Shown here in pieces: positions 1 to 6,348 of a stretch of 8,081 nucleotides of DNA (position 1 is the stretch's first letter; every line of letters begins with the position of its first letter). The DNA is taken from contig DHQI01000033.1 of assembly GCA_002408065.1 (NCBI GenBank), forward strand, positions 1 through 8,081, given 5' to 3'. Source of the DNA: Bacteroidales bacterium UBA5342 (GTDB lineage Bacteria > Bacteroidota > Bacteroidia > Bacteroidales > UBA5342). The notes under the pieces are model-generated. The model searched no databases. It saw nothing but the letters and a program-made list of their open reading frames with translations, and was not told the origin of the DNA. The position numbers were made by a program, and so were the translations under genes.

Positions 1-80
1 TTGAATCATTGAATCATTGAAACATCGAATCATTGAAACATCGAATCATTAAATCAGTGAACCATTGAATCAGTGCAATA
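1..80. repeat. Octamer tandem repeat array, consensus TTGAATCA, cut by the left window edge
   Basis: The first 80 bases divide cleanly into ten 8-bp units with no slip in register. Units 1 and 2 are TTGAATCA. They are followed by TTGAAACA, TCGAATCA, TTGAAACA, TCGAATCA, TTAAATCA, GTGAACCA, TTGAATCA and a decayed GTGCAATA. Variation falls mainly at positions 1, 2, 3 and 6 of the unit, and units 3-4 and 5-6 repeat as a 16-bp pair. The array starts at base 1, so its real length is unknown. It is not coding and it runs directly into the promoter of the sirtuin gene. A single TTGAATCATT also occurs at 1495-1504. Confidence 0.9.
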
Positions 81-95
81 TAAATACTAACTTTG
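65..95 (+). promoter_or_regulatory. Bacteroidota-type promoter for the sirtuin/barrel operon
   Basis: TAACTTTG at 88-95 is an exact match to the Bacteroidota -7 consensus TAnnTTTG. A TTG at 65-67, inside the last intact octamer repeat unit, lies 20 bp upstream and fits the -33 element. The start codon at 114 leaves a leader of roughly 10-15 nt. It contains an A-rich stretch and no clear Shine-Dalgarno sequence, as is common in this phylum. Confidence 0.65.
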
Positions 96-113
96 TAAAA
101 AAGTAAATCAGTC

Positions 114-803
114 ATGAAAAAAATTGTAGTTCTGACCGGTGCAGGGATGAGCGCCGAAAGTGGTCTGAAAACCTTTCGCGAAAGCGATGGACTCTGGGAA
201 GAATATAATATTGAGGAGGTTTGTACGCCTGAAGCTCTTAGAAAAAAACCTGCTCTGGTCCTGGAATTTTATAATAAAAGACGGGAACAACTACTCCAGG
301 CCAGCCCCAATCAAGGACATCTGGATTTGGTCAAGCTGGAAAAGAATTACGATGTACAGATCATTACCCAAAACGTAGATAACTTACACGAACAAGCAGG
401 CAGCACAAAAGTACTACACCTGCATGGCGAACTTATGAAGGCACGTTCTACCGGCGACGAAAGCCTGATATATGATTTAGACAAGGACAATTATACCATA
501 AAAATCGGAGACCGCTGCGAAAAAGGTTATCAACTGCGCCCTCATATTGTTTTCTTTGGCGAAGCAGTACCTATGATAGAGAAAGCAGCAGACATTTGTA
601 GCACGGCCGACATATTGGTCATCATAGGCACTTCTATGAACGTCTATCCCGCTGCCGGATTATTGGGTTTTGCTCCTGCCGGAATTCCTATCTATTTTAT
701 TGATCCACACCCCAACATATCAGAAAAAGATGACCTAGATTTACACATCATAGCCGATAAAGCAGGTAGTGGTGTAGCTAAAATGATTGATGAACTCATA
801 TAG
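114..803 (+). CDS. cobB: NAD-dependent protein deacylase (sirtuin, Sir2/CobB class III), lacking zinc cysteines
   Basis: This cytoplasmic enzyme would use NAD+ to remove acyl groups from lysines, giving nicotinamide and O-acyl-ADP-ribose. All sirtuin signatures are visible in the 229 residues: GAGMSAESG (9-17), F21-R22, QNVD (86-89), the catalytic His of HLHG (H104), LRPHIVFFGE (141-150) and GTS (172-174). Y53 and R56 match the YxxR pair that binds the carboxylate of succinyl- or malonyl-lysine in CobB/SIRT5-like enzymes, so desuccinylase activity is likely by inference. The usual four zinc-binding cysteines between about 110 and 140 are missing. Only C135 lies there, and the other cysteines are C37 and C162. 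To my knowledge many Bacteroidota sirtuins share this loss. Length is normal for the family. A promoter lies just upstream, and the next gene begins 7 nt after the stop, so the two are probably co-transcribed. Confidence 0.95.
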   Translation: MKKIVVLTGAGMSAESGLKTFRESDGLWEEYNIEEVCTPEALRKKPALVLEFYNKRREQLLQASPNQGHLDLVKLEKNYDVQIITQNVDNLHEQAGSTKVLHLHGELMKARSTGDESLIYDLDKDNYTIKIGDRCEKGYQLRPHIVFFGEAVPMIEKAADICSTADILVIIGTSMNVYPAAGLLGFAPAGIPIYFIDPHPNISEKDDLDLHIIADKAGSGVAKMIDELI

Positions 804-810
804 AATAATA

Positions 811-1422
811 ATGAAACGTTTTCTTTTTCTCTCCTTAATGGCGCTGCTTAGTCTTAACACCAGCGCTCAGAGTTTTGATTTTTATGGCTTAGCCGGGCCT
901 GTTCTTAGCCAGATAGACGGTGATCGTGTGGGAGGCTATGATAAAATGGGATTCACGCTGGGAGCCGGAGTATCCCGCAGATATGATGACCAATGGTCTG
1001 GTCTGCTGGAACTATCTTACATCCAAAAAGGCAAAGGCAGCTATAACGAAAGCGACGGTTCTACATATAAAATACGACTAAACTACATGCAGGTGCCGTT
1101 AGCGGCTAGATACCAACTCAGCCCTGTGTTTAGTCTTGAAACCGGTTTGTCTATGGCTTTTTTGTTCTCTTATCAGTTTTTTGAAAATGGTGAAAACAAT
1201 AATGAACACCGACCTTACACACCTTATTGGTACGATTTAGATTGGTTGTTAGGAGCTAGCTATGTTATCAATGATGAATGGACCGTGAATTTACGTTTTA
1301 CCTATTCTATATTCCCGATGGGAGATCGTATAGAAGAAGACACCTACCGTCCTAATCTGTGGCAAAACCCCGGGGGGCAGTATAATCACTCGCTGGCTTT
1401 AGCTCTACAGTACTGGTGGTAA
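811..1422 (+). CDS. Small outer-membrane beta-barrel protein (porin-family, PF13568-like)
   Basis: The 203-residue protein has a Sec signal peptide: K2-R3, a hydrophobic core at about 4-15, and a likely signal-peptidase I site near TSA/Q at 17-20. There is no lipobox. The mature part is rich in aromatic-alternating strands, such as residues 64-72, 88-101, 108-123, 143-152 and 156-168, separated by polar turns. It ends with an aromatic strand (ALALQYWW), as expected for insertion by the BAM complex. SQIDGD near residues 33-38 and YMQVPLAARY at 92-101 resemble the phylum's OMP_b-brl_2 proteins; the cargo or function is unknown. I chose the ATG at 811 rather than the in-frame TTG at 787, because 811 gives a clean signal peptide and lies 7 nt after the sirtuin stop codon. 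The 92-bp gap to the convergent YbbR gene holds only weak inverted repeats (AGGC/GCCT at 1422-1437, CTGTAA/TTACAG at 1447-1485) and no clear terminator. Confidence 0.85.
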   Translation: MKRFLFLSLMALLSLNTSAQSFDFYGLAGPVLSQIDGDRVGGYDKMGFTLGAGVSRRYDDQWSGLLELSYIQKGKGSYNESDGSTYKIRLNYMQVPLAARYQLSPVFSLETGLSMAFLFSYQFFENGENNNEHRPYTPYWYDLDWLLGASYVINDEWTVNLRFTYSIFPMGDRIEEDTYRPNLWQNPGGQYNHSLALALQYWW

Positions 1423-1514
1423 GGCAACAAAAAGCCTCCAACAACTCTGTAAAAGCATCATTACTAACAACACAGTGGCTTACAGACGGTAGTTTTGAAT
1501 CATTACAATTGAGT

Positions 1515-2540
1515 TTAATCTACCTTTTCAATCAGATAATCCACCATTGAGGTACGGAGCATGACGCGCTGAGCATATTTAGAGTTTGATTCGACGTTTA
1601 TTTCCGTTTGACCATTATTTCTATGCTGTATATCTTCATAATTGATATAACACACAAAATTGTGAGGATGTACCCTATTATAGACACTCAAACCGCAAAT
1701 ACACGACACGGAAGCAACCCCAGGAAAAGTGCGAATCTGCAAGGAATCGGGGAAGCCACGTCCTACCACAGGCACTTCAACAAGCTTTTCGGTAAAGGTT
1801 TCGACAGGTATAATCAGTTTTACTCTTTTCCGGTCATATTTTAAGCCCTCAACAGCTTGTAAAGACACATTGTGCGACAAGGTATCATCCAGATTATGAG
1901 CCTTTACGGGCTGCGTATACACACCATCAATTTCAGCTAGTTGCACAGCACTACCAATGACTAAAACACTATCCGGCCGGGTAATAATATTACCACTAAC
2001 AATGTGTTGCTGCACAGTAGTGATATCCGCCATCACCTTAACGGGCAACATTTTCTCTTGTAGTCTGGAGTATGATATTTCAATATTATCGGGATATATA
2101 TTGACAATCTTGGTATTAGACAAAAGCTCTTTTTCTATCCCCTTGATCAGAGCTGCACGTCCCAAGTCAATACTTCCATTTTTATCCTTATTCTTATTCT
2201 GTTCGAAATGCTTAGACACATCAAACTTAAGAGAGGAAAAAACAAAAGAGAACTTATAACGTAAGATCTTTACCCCTACATCTTCAATAGTGATTATTAA
2301 CTCATCAGGCAAATTACCATAGAGAGAATAATTATCCGGCACATTGGTAAACTCTATAGGAAAAGCTACCTCGGTATTGTACTCATCATTAAGGGCCTTA
2401 GCAAACCAAAACAAGGTAGAAATCAGCAGACAAATAATCATTATCACCGTCTTGTTATCCGAACGCATTTCGGATGCTTTTTTCACGATAGCTTTCCAAA
2501 GTTGAAATAAGCTATTTTGTATGATCTTTTTTTCAGGCAT
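1515..2540 (-). CDS. YbbR-like (CdaR-family) membrane-anchored protein
   Basis: The 341-residue protein has a short cytoplasmic N-terminus, one transmembrane anchor at about 32-48, and an extracytoplasmic region of repeated beta-rich YbbR domains. Domain 1 spans about 57-157 (VAFPIEFTNVP start, YPDNIEISY end). Domain 2 spans about 163-246 (PVKV start, KLIIPVE end). A third, more divergent unit follows at about 252-337 (VEVPVVGRGFPD). The V-x-V/P-V starts and the VxLxxxDP-like ends of each unit are family marks. In Firmicutes, YbbR/CdaR partners the cyclic-di-AMP synthase CdaA. In Bacteroidota the gene commonly follows yajC and precedes coaE, and its role is not settled. Here a DUF308 gene separates it from yajC and no coaE follows, since the gene converges on the barrel gene. 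A C-x-C pair at C280/C282 is unusual for an exported domain. No match to TAnnTTTG was found in the 195-bp upstream gap. Confidence 0.85.
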   Translation of the reverse strand: MPEKKIIQNSLFQLWKAIVKKASEMRSDNKTVIMIICLLISTLFWFAKALNDEYNTEVAFPIEFTNVPDNYSLYGNLPDELIITIEDVGVKILRYKFSFVFSSLKFDVSKHFEQNKNKDKNGSIDLGRAALIKGIEKELLSNTKIVNIYPDNIEISYSRLQEKMLPVKVMADITTVQQHIVSGNIITRPDSVLVIGSAVQLAEIDGVYTQPVKAHNLDDTLSHNVSLQAVEGLKYDRKRVKLIIPVETFTEKLVEVPVVGRGFPDSLQIRTFPGVASVSCICGLSVYNRVHPHNFVCYINYEDIQHRNNGQTEINVESNSKYAQRVMLRTSMVDYLIEKVD

Positions 2541-2608
2541 TAATAAAGAGGAAATTGAGGATTATAAGTAGTAAATATAATAGTGGCTTAAGTATCGTTT
2601 ACATATTC

Positions 2609-2626
2609 AAAAAATACAGCCTGTAT
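2609..2626 (-). terminator. Weak candidate intrinsic terminator between the DUF308 and YbbR genes
   Basis: Read on the minus strand, ATACA-GGC-TGTAT forms a 5-bp stem with a 3-nt loop (2614-2626) and runs straight into five further Ts (2613-2609). It lies 110 nt after the DUF308 stop and 69 nt before the YbbR start. The stem is short and A/T-rich, so this could be chance. An alternative lies just after the stop codon: a run of nine Ts near 2718-2726, preceded by ATTCA/TGAAT (2731-2743), but that hairpin is 4 nt from the run and partly inside the coding end. Confidence 0.35.
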
Positions 2627-2735
2627 GCAACTTTTATAGTTTTAACGGCTTGAAGCTTTTTTTTAGGACTTCGCTATTCGTTTTCAGAGAACAACATAGA
2701 ATACAAATCCTTTTAGTAAAAAAAAACGGGATTCA

Positions 2736-3320
2736 TCATGAATTTTCCACTTCTACAAAGTCGACATCTTCAGCTTCTGTTTTAACATTTTTAAAATGCT
2801 TTTGTATTCGAAAACCTAAACCCAATTCATTCAAAGCATAAAGGATCAGTGTAATCCCCAACAAAACACCTATAAAACTAATAATCTTTTGGGGGAATAA
2901 TAAAAAAACAAGCCCCACAATCAATGGTAACAAGCCTCCGGCTATGTAAAACCGCGGATGATTGATATCACGGCGCATATTGGCCACATTAATAATTTGT
3001 AACAAACCAACAAACAAGAGCAGAATACCAAACAGAACCACGACCATATTAACAAACACATCGGGACGGGAGATTAAAACAATTCCCAAAACCACACTAA
3101 CAAGAGCAGCCACACCTCCCAGAGATAAGAACAAATTATGATTTGAGCGATAAGCCGAAATAGCGGTACCAATGCCAGCCAATAAAATAAATGCTCCGAT
3201 AAGCATCACCAAAGTATGCAAAGTATCGTTAGGCACGAAAAGCATAATGACGCCCACTATTAATGCAGCTATGCTACGATAGAAATACGTACGGTAAGAA
3301 AATACAGAAAACCATTTCAT
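2736..3320 (-). CDS. DUF308/HdeD-family six-helix membrane protein
   Basis: The 194-residue integral membrane protein has six predicted helices at about 14-30, 33-55, 63-84, 88-111, 124-143 and 146-165, and a charged C-terminal tail (171-194, including EAEDVDFVEVE). The helices form three copies of a hairpin. Each copy runs: small-residue helix, a conserved Pro (P30, P86, P143), a short loop, then a second helix with a G-hydrophobic pattern. Copies are spaced 56-57 residues apart (roughly 22-57, 78-113, 135-170). This triplication is the hallmark of DUF308, the family of E. coli HdeD, linked there to acid resistance; the molecular function is unknown. The gene sits between yajC and the YbbR gene on the same strand. 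It is separated from yajC by a strong terminator, so it probably has its own promoter. Confidence 0.85.
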   Translation of the reverse strand: MKWFSVFSYRTYFYRSIAALIVGVIMLFVPNDTLHTLVMLIGAFILLAGIGTAISAYRSNHNLFLSLGGVAALVSVVLGIVLISRPDVFVNMVVVLFGILLLFVGLLQIINVANMRRDINHPRFYIAGGLLPLIVGLVFLLFPQKIISFIGVLLGITLILYALNELGLGFRIQKHFKNVKTEAEDVDFVEVENS

Positions 3321-3382
3321 CGGCTAATATTTTTAAGGGTTCGTTGTACACAACACGCTAAAAAAACTAAAGTTCAGAATAC

Positions 3383-3423
3383 AAAAACACCTCACAAAGA
3401 TAACATTATCTGAGTGAGGTGTT
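3383..3423 (-). terminator. Intrinsic terminator of yajC
   Basis: On the minus strand, a perfect 10-bp stem (AACACCTCAC at 3423-3414 with GTGAGGTGTT at 3395-3386) is capped by a second inner stem (AGATA/TATCT within 3398-3411). It is followed by a run of Ts that ends at 3383. It begins 18 nt beyond the yajC stop codon. The other strand has no T-run after the hairpin, so this acts on minus-strand transcription and isolates yajC from the DUF308 gene. Confidence 0.88.
3395..3402 (-). promoter_or_regulatory. Candidate -7 box for the DUF308 gene, inside the yajC terminator
   Basis: TATCTTTG (minus strand) exactly matches TAnnTTTG and lies 75 nt upstream of the DUF308 start codon. It occupies the inner loop and the first base of the descending arm of the yajC terminator. 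No TTG stands at the expected -33 distance, so the call rests on the -7 box alone. Confidence 0.35.
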
Positions 3424-3441
3424 CATATATTCTTATAACTT

Positions 3442-3768
3442 TTATTTTTTTGCAGCCTGTACAGGCTCACCAATCTGGAATACTGAAGCCTTATCTACAG
3501 TGATTTTAACACCATCGGCCACTTCTACTACTACAGTTTGGTCTTTGATGTCTTTTACTTTACCGTGAATACCACCTGCTGATACCACTTTATCTCCTAG
3601 TTTCAGACCTTCTCTAAATTTCTTTACCTCACGTTGTTTTTTCATCTGTGGTCGTATCATAAAGAGGTAAAATACCGCAAATATAAGAACCAACATAATC
3701 AACTGTGATGATCCTGCTCCTGCTGGTGCTGCTTCAGTTGCCTGAAGTAAATAAGTCAATAATTCCAT
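3442..3768 (-). CDS. yajC: YajC, accessory subunit of the Sec preprotein translocase
   Basis: The 108-residue inner-membrane protein associates with SecD-SecF to support Sec-dependent export. It has one transmembrane helix at about 22-38, followed by the family signature FYLFMIRPQ (33-41), a basic juxtamembrane stretch (K43-R46-K49-K50) and a small cytoplasmic beta domain. That domain contains GDKVVSAGGIHGKV (58-71) and a second strand repeat at 78-91. Length is typical. In many Bacteroidota yajC follows nusB and precedes the YbbR gene. Here the YbbR gene is still downstream, but one gene removed, and the upstream neighbour is a patatin gene 320 bp away. The gene has a consensus -7 box with an A/T-rich leader of about 40 nt and a strong terminator, so it looks monocistronic. 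Confidence 0.95.
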   Translation of the reverse strand: MELLTYLLQATEAAPAGAGSSQLIMLVLIFAVFYLFMIRPQMKKQREVKKFREGLKLGDKVVSAGGIHGKVKDIKDQTVVVEVADGVKITVDKASVFQIGEPVQAAKK

Positions 3769-3802
3769 TGTCTAGTTTAATTTTGAATTTTAATTTAATC
3801 TA

Positions 3803-3818
3803 CTCTGTCGCGACAAAG
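3803..3818. promoter_or_regulatory. Near-perfect palindrome at the predicted yajC transcription start (candidate operator)
   Basis: CTCTGTCGCGACAAAG is a 16-bp palindrome with one mismatched pair (C3805 with A3816). Its core TGTCGCGACA (3806-3815) is perfect. It overlaps the last bases of the yajC -7 box and covers the expected start site. It could be a repressor site or a 5'-end hairpin in the mRNA. No regulator gene is nearby. Confidence 0.4.
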
Positions 3819-3821
3819 ATA
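3814..3821 (-). promoter_or_regulatory. -7 box of the yajC promoter
   Basis: TATCTTTG on the minus strand matches TAnnTTTG exactly. Transcription would start near 3807-3811, about 40 nt before the start codon at 3768, and the leader is A/T-rich. The -33 region (TTTTTCG around 3833-3839) is only a poor match to TTTG. Confidence 0.55.
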
Positions 3822-3850
3822 GCACATTAATACGAAAAATCAGAACGTCA

Positions 3851-3940
3851 GGTTGAGGTTGAGGTTGAGGTTAAGGTTAAGGTTGAGGTTAAGGTTGAGA
3901 TTAAGGTTAAGGTTGAGACAGAAGTCAAGATAAGGGTTGA
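3851..3940. repeat. Hexamer tandem repeat array, consensus GGTTRA
   Basis: Eleven consecutive hexamers from 3851 to 3916 are GGTTGA or GGTTAA, with one GATTAA. Four decayed or partial units follow, and the unit at 3935-3940 is again an intact GGTTGA still in the same 6-bp register. The array lies in the gap between the patatin stop and the yajC promoter, about 30 bp upstream of the yajC -7 box. GGTTGA contains an in-frame TGA in one plus frame, and no start codon or gene can be made from it. The same unit recurs at 7514-7619. Confidence 0.93.
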
Positions 3941-4088
3941 GCGTTAGTTATAGCCAAGCTCCCCCATTCCCTCCGGCCTCGATACATCCCACGTTTTACT
4001 CCAAACACATATTCGACAAGTTCAGTGCAGCACTCTGTCTCTGCTCAAGCTTTAGCGACACGTGGTCAGCCACCAATCTTCAAGCTTC
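3941..4088. other. G/C-richer non-coding segment with short palindromes, downstream of the patatin gene
   Basis: These 148 bases complete the 320-bp gap between the patatin gene and yajC. They contain no credible gene. They are visibly richer in C and G than their surroundings, for example CTCCCCCATTCCCTCCGG at 3959-3976. They carry two small palindromes: AGTGC-A-GCACT at 4024-4034 and GTGG-TCAG-CCAC at 4062-4073. The first is preceded by TTCGACAAGTTCAG (4012-4025), which resembles, from memory, dispersed REP-like elements seen in many genomes. No T-run follows either hairpin, so I do not call a terminator. Confidence 0.4.
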
Positions 4089-6308
4089 TTAAAAATAATA
4101 GCCAATATTAAGATAAGACCTCAGCTCTTTTTCGCCAGTCATAGAAAAAAACACTTCAATAGGGCCCAAAAAGCTATCATAAGAATACCCGATGCCAACA
4201 CCGGCTTTGTAATCAATATTATCATAGTCTACCTGATCTAATATGGGAGTCATACCTAAGACATTAGCATTAACATAAAGGTATTGTCTTTTGGCTAAAC
4301 GGAAACGGTTTTCCAAACCCAGAGCCACTACATTACTAGCTCTTAACTCACCATAACGCATCCCCCAAAAGGGAACTTGGGTCATCATATCGTGGTATTG
4401 CTTTACCCCCCCTACGTAGGTGTTATAAAATACGGGTGTTTCATTCTGATTTACAAATTCTAACTGTGTGTGAAACGATGTTGTAACCGTATAATAATCA
4501 TTGAATGAGAACGTGTGATTCATCCCTAGATAGGTAACAATGGAAGGGATATCATCATTCAGCTCATATCCATTATCAGTTATCAAATCAGTATGAGAAT
4601 AATACTTTAGGCCTTTAGTGGGATAATAAGATTTATCCTTAGTATCTACTTCAAAGAAGAAACGGTAGAGGAAATAAGCATAATTGCCCGCGTCAATTAA
4701 AGAGTTTCCACGTAATTCACTCACATTAAAATGCTCATAACGTGCTCCTAAACCGACGGTAAAGTAATGACTAACGATGGAATTGGTATTCAACTCAAAA
4801 AAGTGTTTTCTTATCTTAGCATCGCCTAAGTTCACGCCATCCACATAGTTTTCGAGCTGACGACTCCGAAAACCATATTGTAAACCCAGCCCGGGCAAAC
4901 TACCACGGTTGATATTATACTTCAAATCAACGGCAGGTAATTCAGACAATTTAACATCAGCTGAAATACGCGAATTCCGTAACATTAAAGTATTAAAAGT
5001 ACCATTGAATAATAAAGCTACATCATCTTGCGGATCAAAATGTGCCGCAAAATTGATGGTATTATTGGAGCTTTCCTCCAAATTAAGATACAATGTATAA
5101 TCCTCACTATCTGGTGCTTTCTCTAATCTATAATCAACTTTAGAGAATCTCATAGAGGCTTTTAAGCGATCAAGCCCTACATTCATCTCTTCTAAATTAC
5201 ATTGCATTCCGGTTTCTTCACTAAGCCCCAATATACCCAACACATCAGCATCAGTCATACGGGCACCATTGATCTCAAAATGCTTTATGGCGATATCTTG
5301 CAACGAATCAGCGCCGGTATATCCAAGGCGTGGTTCTATTTCATAACCCTCAAATAATTGAGCTAATTTTTCGAACTGACTGGCATTTTCACGAGCAATT
5401 TTTTCGCCTTCAGATAATAAACCACGTGCTGCCTCTGTGGTAAAATCGGCAGTACTATACTGAGTAATATCCGGCTTAAGATACAAATCAACATCTTTAC
5501 GGTTTTGTACAAATTTCTCGGTGCCCAACATGGTTGTTAACTGATCAACAATACCTCCAAAAGACTTAAGATCATCACCTTTACGCATACCAGCCCCAAC
5601 ATCAATCCCTATTATAATATCGGCTCCCATAGCCCGCACATGATCCACCGGAAAATTATTGCGCACACCTCCATCTATAAACACAGTACTGTCAGTATCT
5701 ACACTAGGAAAGACCCCGGGAATAGCCATACTCGACGCCATAGCCATAGGCAAAAAACCAGAACGAAGCACCACTTCTTCACCCGATTGTAAGTCGACAG
5801 TAACACACAAAAAAGGGGTCGGCAAATCATTAAAATTATTAACATCGTGATAGCCCACAGTAAGATCACTAAAAAGACGCACGATACCATCATTGGTAAT
5901 GGCATAATTAGGAATCAGCAGTTTGCCCTGTTTAAAATGCATTGAAAGTTGATAACGGTCGCGCTCCTCTTTTTCATAAAAAGGCATATAAATACGCTCA
6001 GGTTCATCAGCAAACAGAGCTTCCCAATCCTGAGCCAATATCATCGTCTCTATTTCTTCGGCCTTATAACCTACAGCATACAGTCCACCAATGATAGAGC
6101 CAATACTCGTACCGCCAATATAATCTACCGGAATATGGTATTCTTCGAGCACCTTGAGTACCCCCACATGGGCAAAGCCTTTGGCCCCCCCTCCCGAGAG
6201 AACAAGTCCTACTTTTGGGCGCTCTTGGGAAAGCAAACTATAAGATGGAAATAATAAAAGCAAGCTCAGAAAGATGAAAAACTTTCGGATAAGACTAAAA
6301 TGGCACAT
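4089..6308 (-). CDS. Patatin-like phospholipase fused to a POTRA domain and Omp85-type barrel (type Vd / PlpD-like)
   Basis: The 739-residue protein has an N-terminal signal peptide (R8-K9, hydrophobic 10-20, likely cleavage near residue 28). The patatin lipase domain spans about 31-235: oxyanion loop GGGAKG (39-44), nucleophile motif GTSIG with S68, and the Asp of the dyad in IDGG (D212). One POTRA-like domain follows at about 338-412. The rest, about 415-739, is a membrane barrel with alternating aromatic strands ending in GYYF, a C-terminal Phe typical of BAM substrates. This matches PlpD/FplA-type proteins (type Vd secretion), in which the barrel carries a phospholipase A domain across the outer membrane. 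Whether the lipase stays attached, is released, or faces the periplasm cannot be told from sequence. All catalytic residues are intact. The gene has its own promoter and is flanked by gaps of 194 and 320 bp, so it looks monocistronic. Confidence 0.93.
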   Translation of the reverse strand: MCHFSLIRKFFIFLSLLLLFPSYSLLSQERPKVGLVLSGGGAKGFAHVGVLKVLEEYHIPVDYIGGTSIGSIIGGLYAVGYKAEEIETMILAQDWEALFADEPERIYMPFYEKEERDRYQLSMHFKQGKLLIPNYAITNDGIVRLFSDLTVGYHDVNNFNDLPTPFLCVTVDLQSGEEVVLRSGFLPMAMASSMAIPGVFPSVDTDSTVFIDGGVRNNFPVDHVRAMGADIIIGIDVGAGMRKGDDLKSFGGIVDQLTTMLGTEKFVQNRKDVDLYLKPDITQYSTADFTTEAARGLLSEGEKIARENASQFEKLAQLFEGYEIEPRLGYTGADSLQDIAIKHFEINGARMTDADVLGILGLSEETGMQCNLEEMNVGLDRLKASMRFSKVDYRLEKAPDSEDYTLYLNLEESSNNTINFAAHFDPQDDVALLFNGTFNTLMLRNSRISADVKLSELPAVDLKYNINRGSLPGLGLQYGFRSRQLENYVDGVNLGDAKIRKHFFELNTNSIVSHYFTVGLGARYEHFNVSELRGNSLIDAGNYAYFLYRFFFEVDTKDKSYYPTKGLKYYSHTDLITDNGYELNDDIPSIVTYLGMNHTFSFNDYYTVTTSFHTQLEFVNQNETPVFYNTYVGGVKQYHDMMTQVPFWGMRYGELRASNVVALGLENRFRLAKRQYLYVNANVLGMTPILDQVDYDNIDYKAGVGIGYSYDSFLGPIEVFFSMTGEKELRSYLNIGYYF

Positions 6309-6348
6309 TTATACATGGTTTAATCGGTAAATATACAAACTCAAGTCG

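Noticed and set aside
787..810. Earlier TTG start for the outer-membrane barrel protein, overlapping the sirtuin stop
   Set aside because: The extra eight residues would precede and weaken the signal peptide. The ATG at 811 gives a standard charged start and hydrophobic core.
1422..1485. Bidirectional terminator between the convergent barrel and YbbR genes
   Set aside because: The AGGC/GCCT and CTGTAA/TTACAG pairs are short, with loops of 8 and 27 nt, and neither is followed by a proper T-run.
1608..2259. Plus-strand open frames opposite the YbbR gene
   Set aside because: They are antisense shadows. The minus-strand frame has a membrane anchor and recognisable YbbR repeats over the whole length.
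2718..2743. Terminator directly at the DUF308 stop codon
   Set aside because: There are nine Ts on the minus strand, but the only hairpin (ATTCA/TGAAT, 3-nt loop) is very weak, lies across the stop codon and is 4 nt from the T-run.
3851..3940. Telomere-like or CRISPR-like repeat
   Set aside because: The hexamer is short, degenerate and continuous, with no spacers, no cas genes and no chromosome-end context. A simple tandem repeat explains it.
5699..5905. 68-codon open frame on the minus strand within the patatin gene
   Set aside because: It is an out-of-frame shadow of the patatin domain coding sequence, without homology or its own start signals. The same holds for the plus-strand open frames at 4909-5100, 5659-5850 and 5949-6254.
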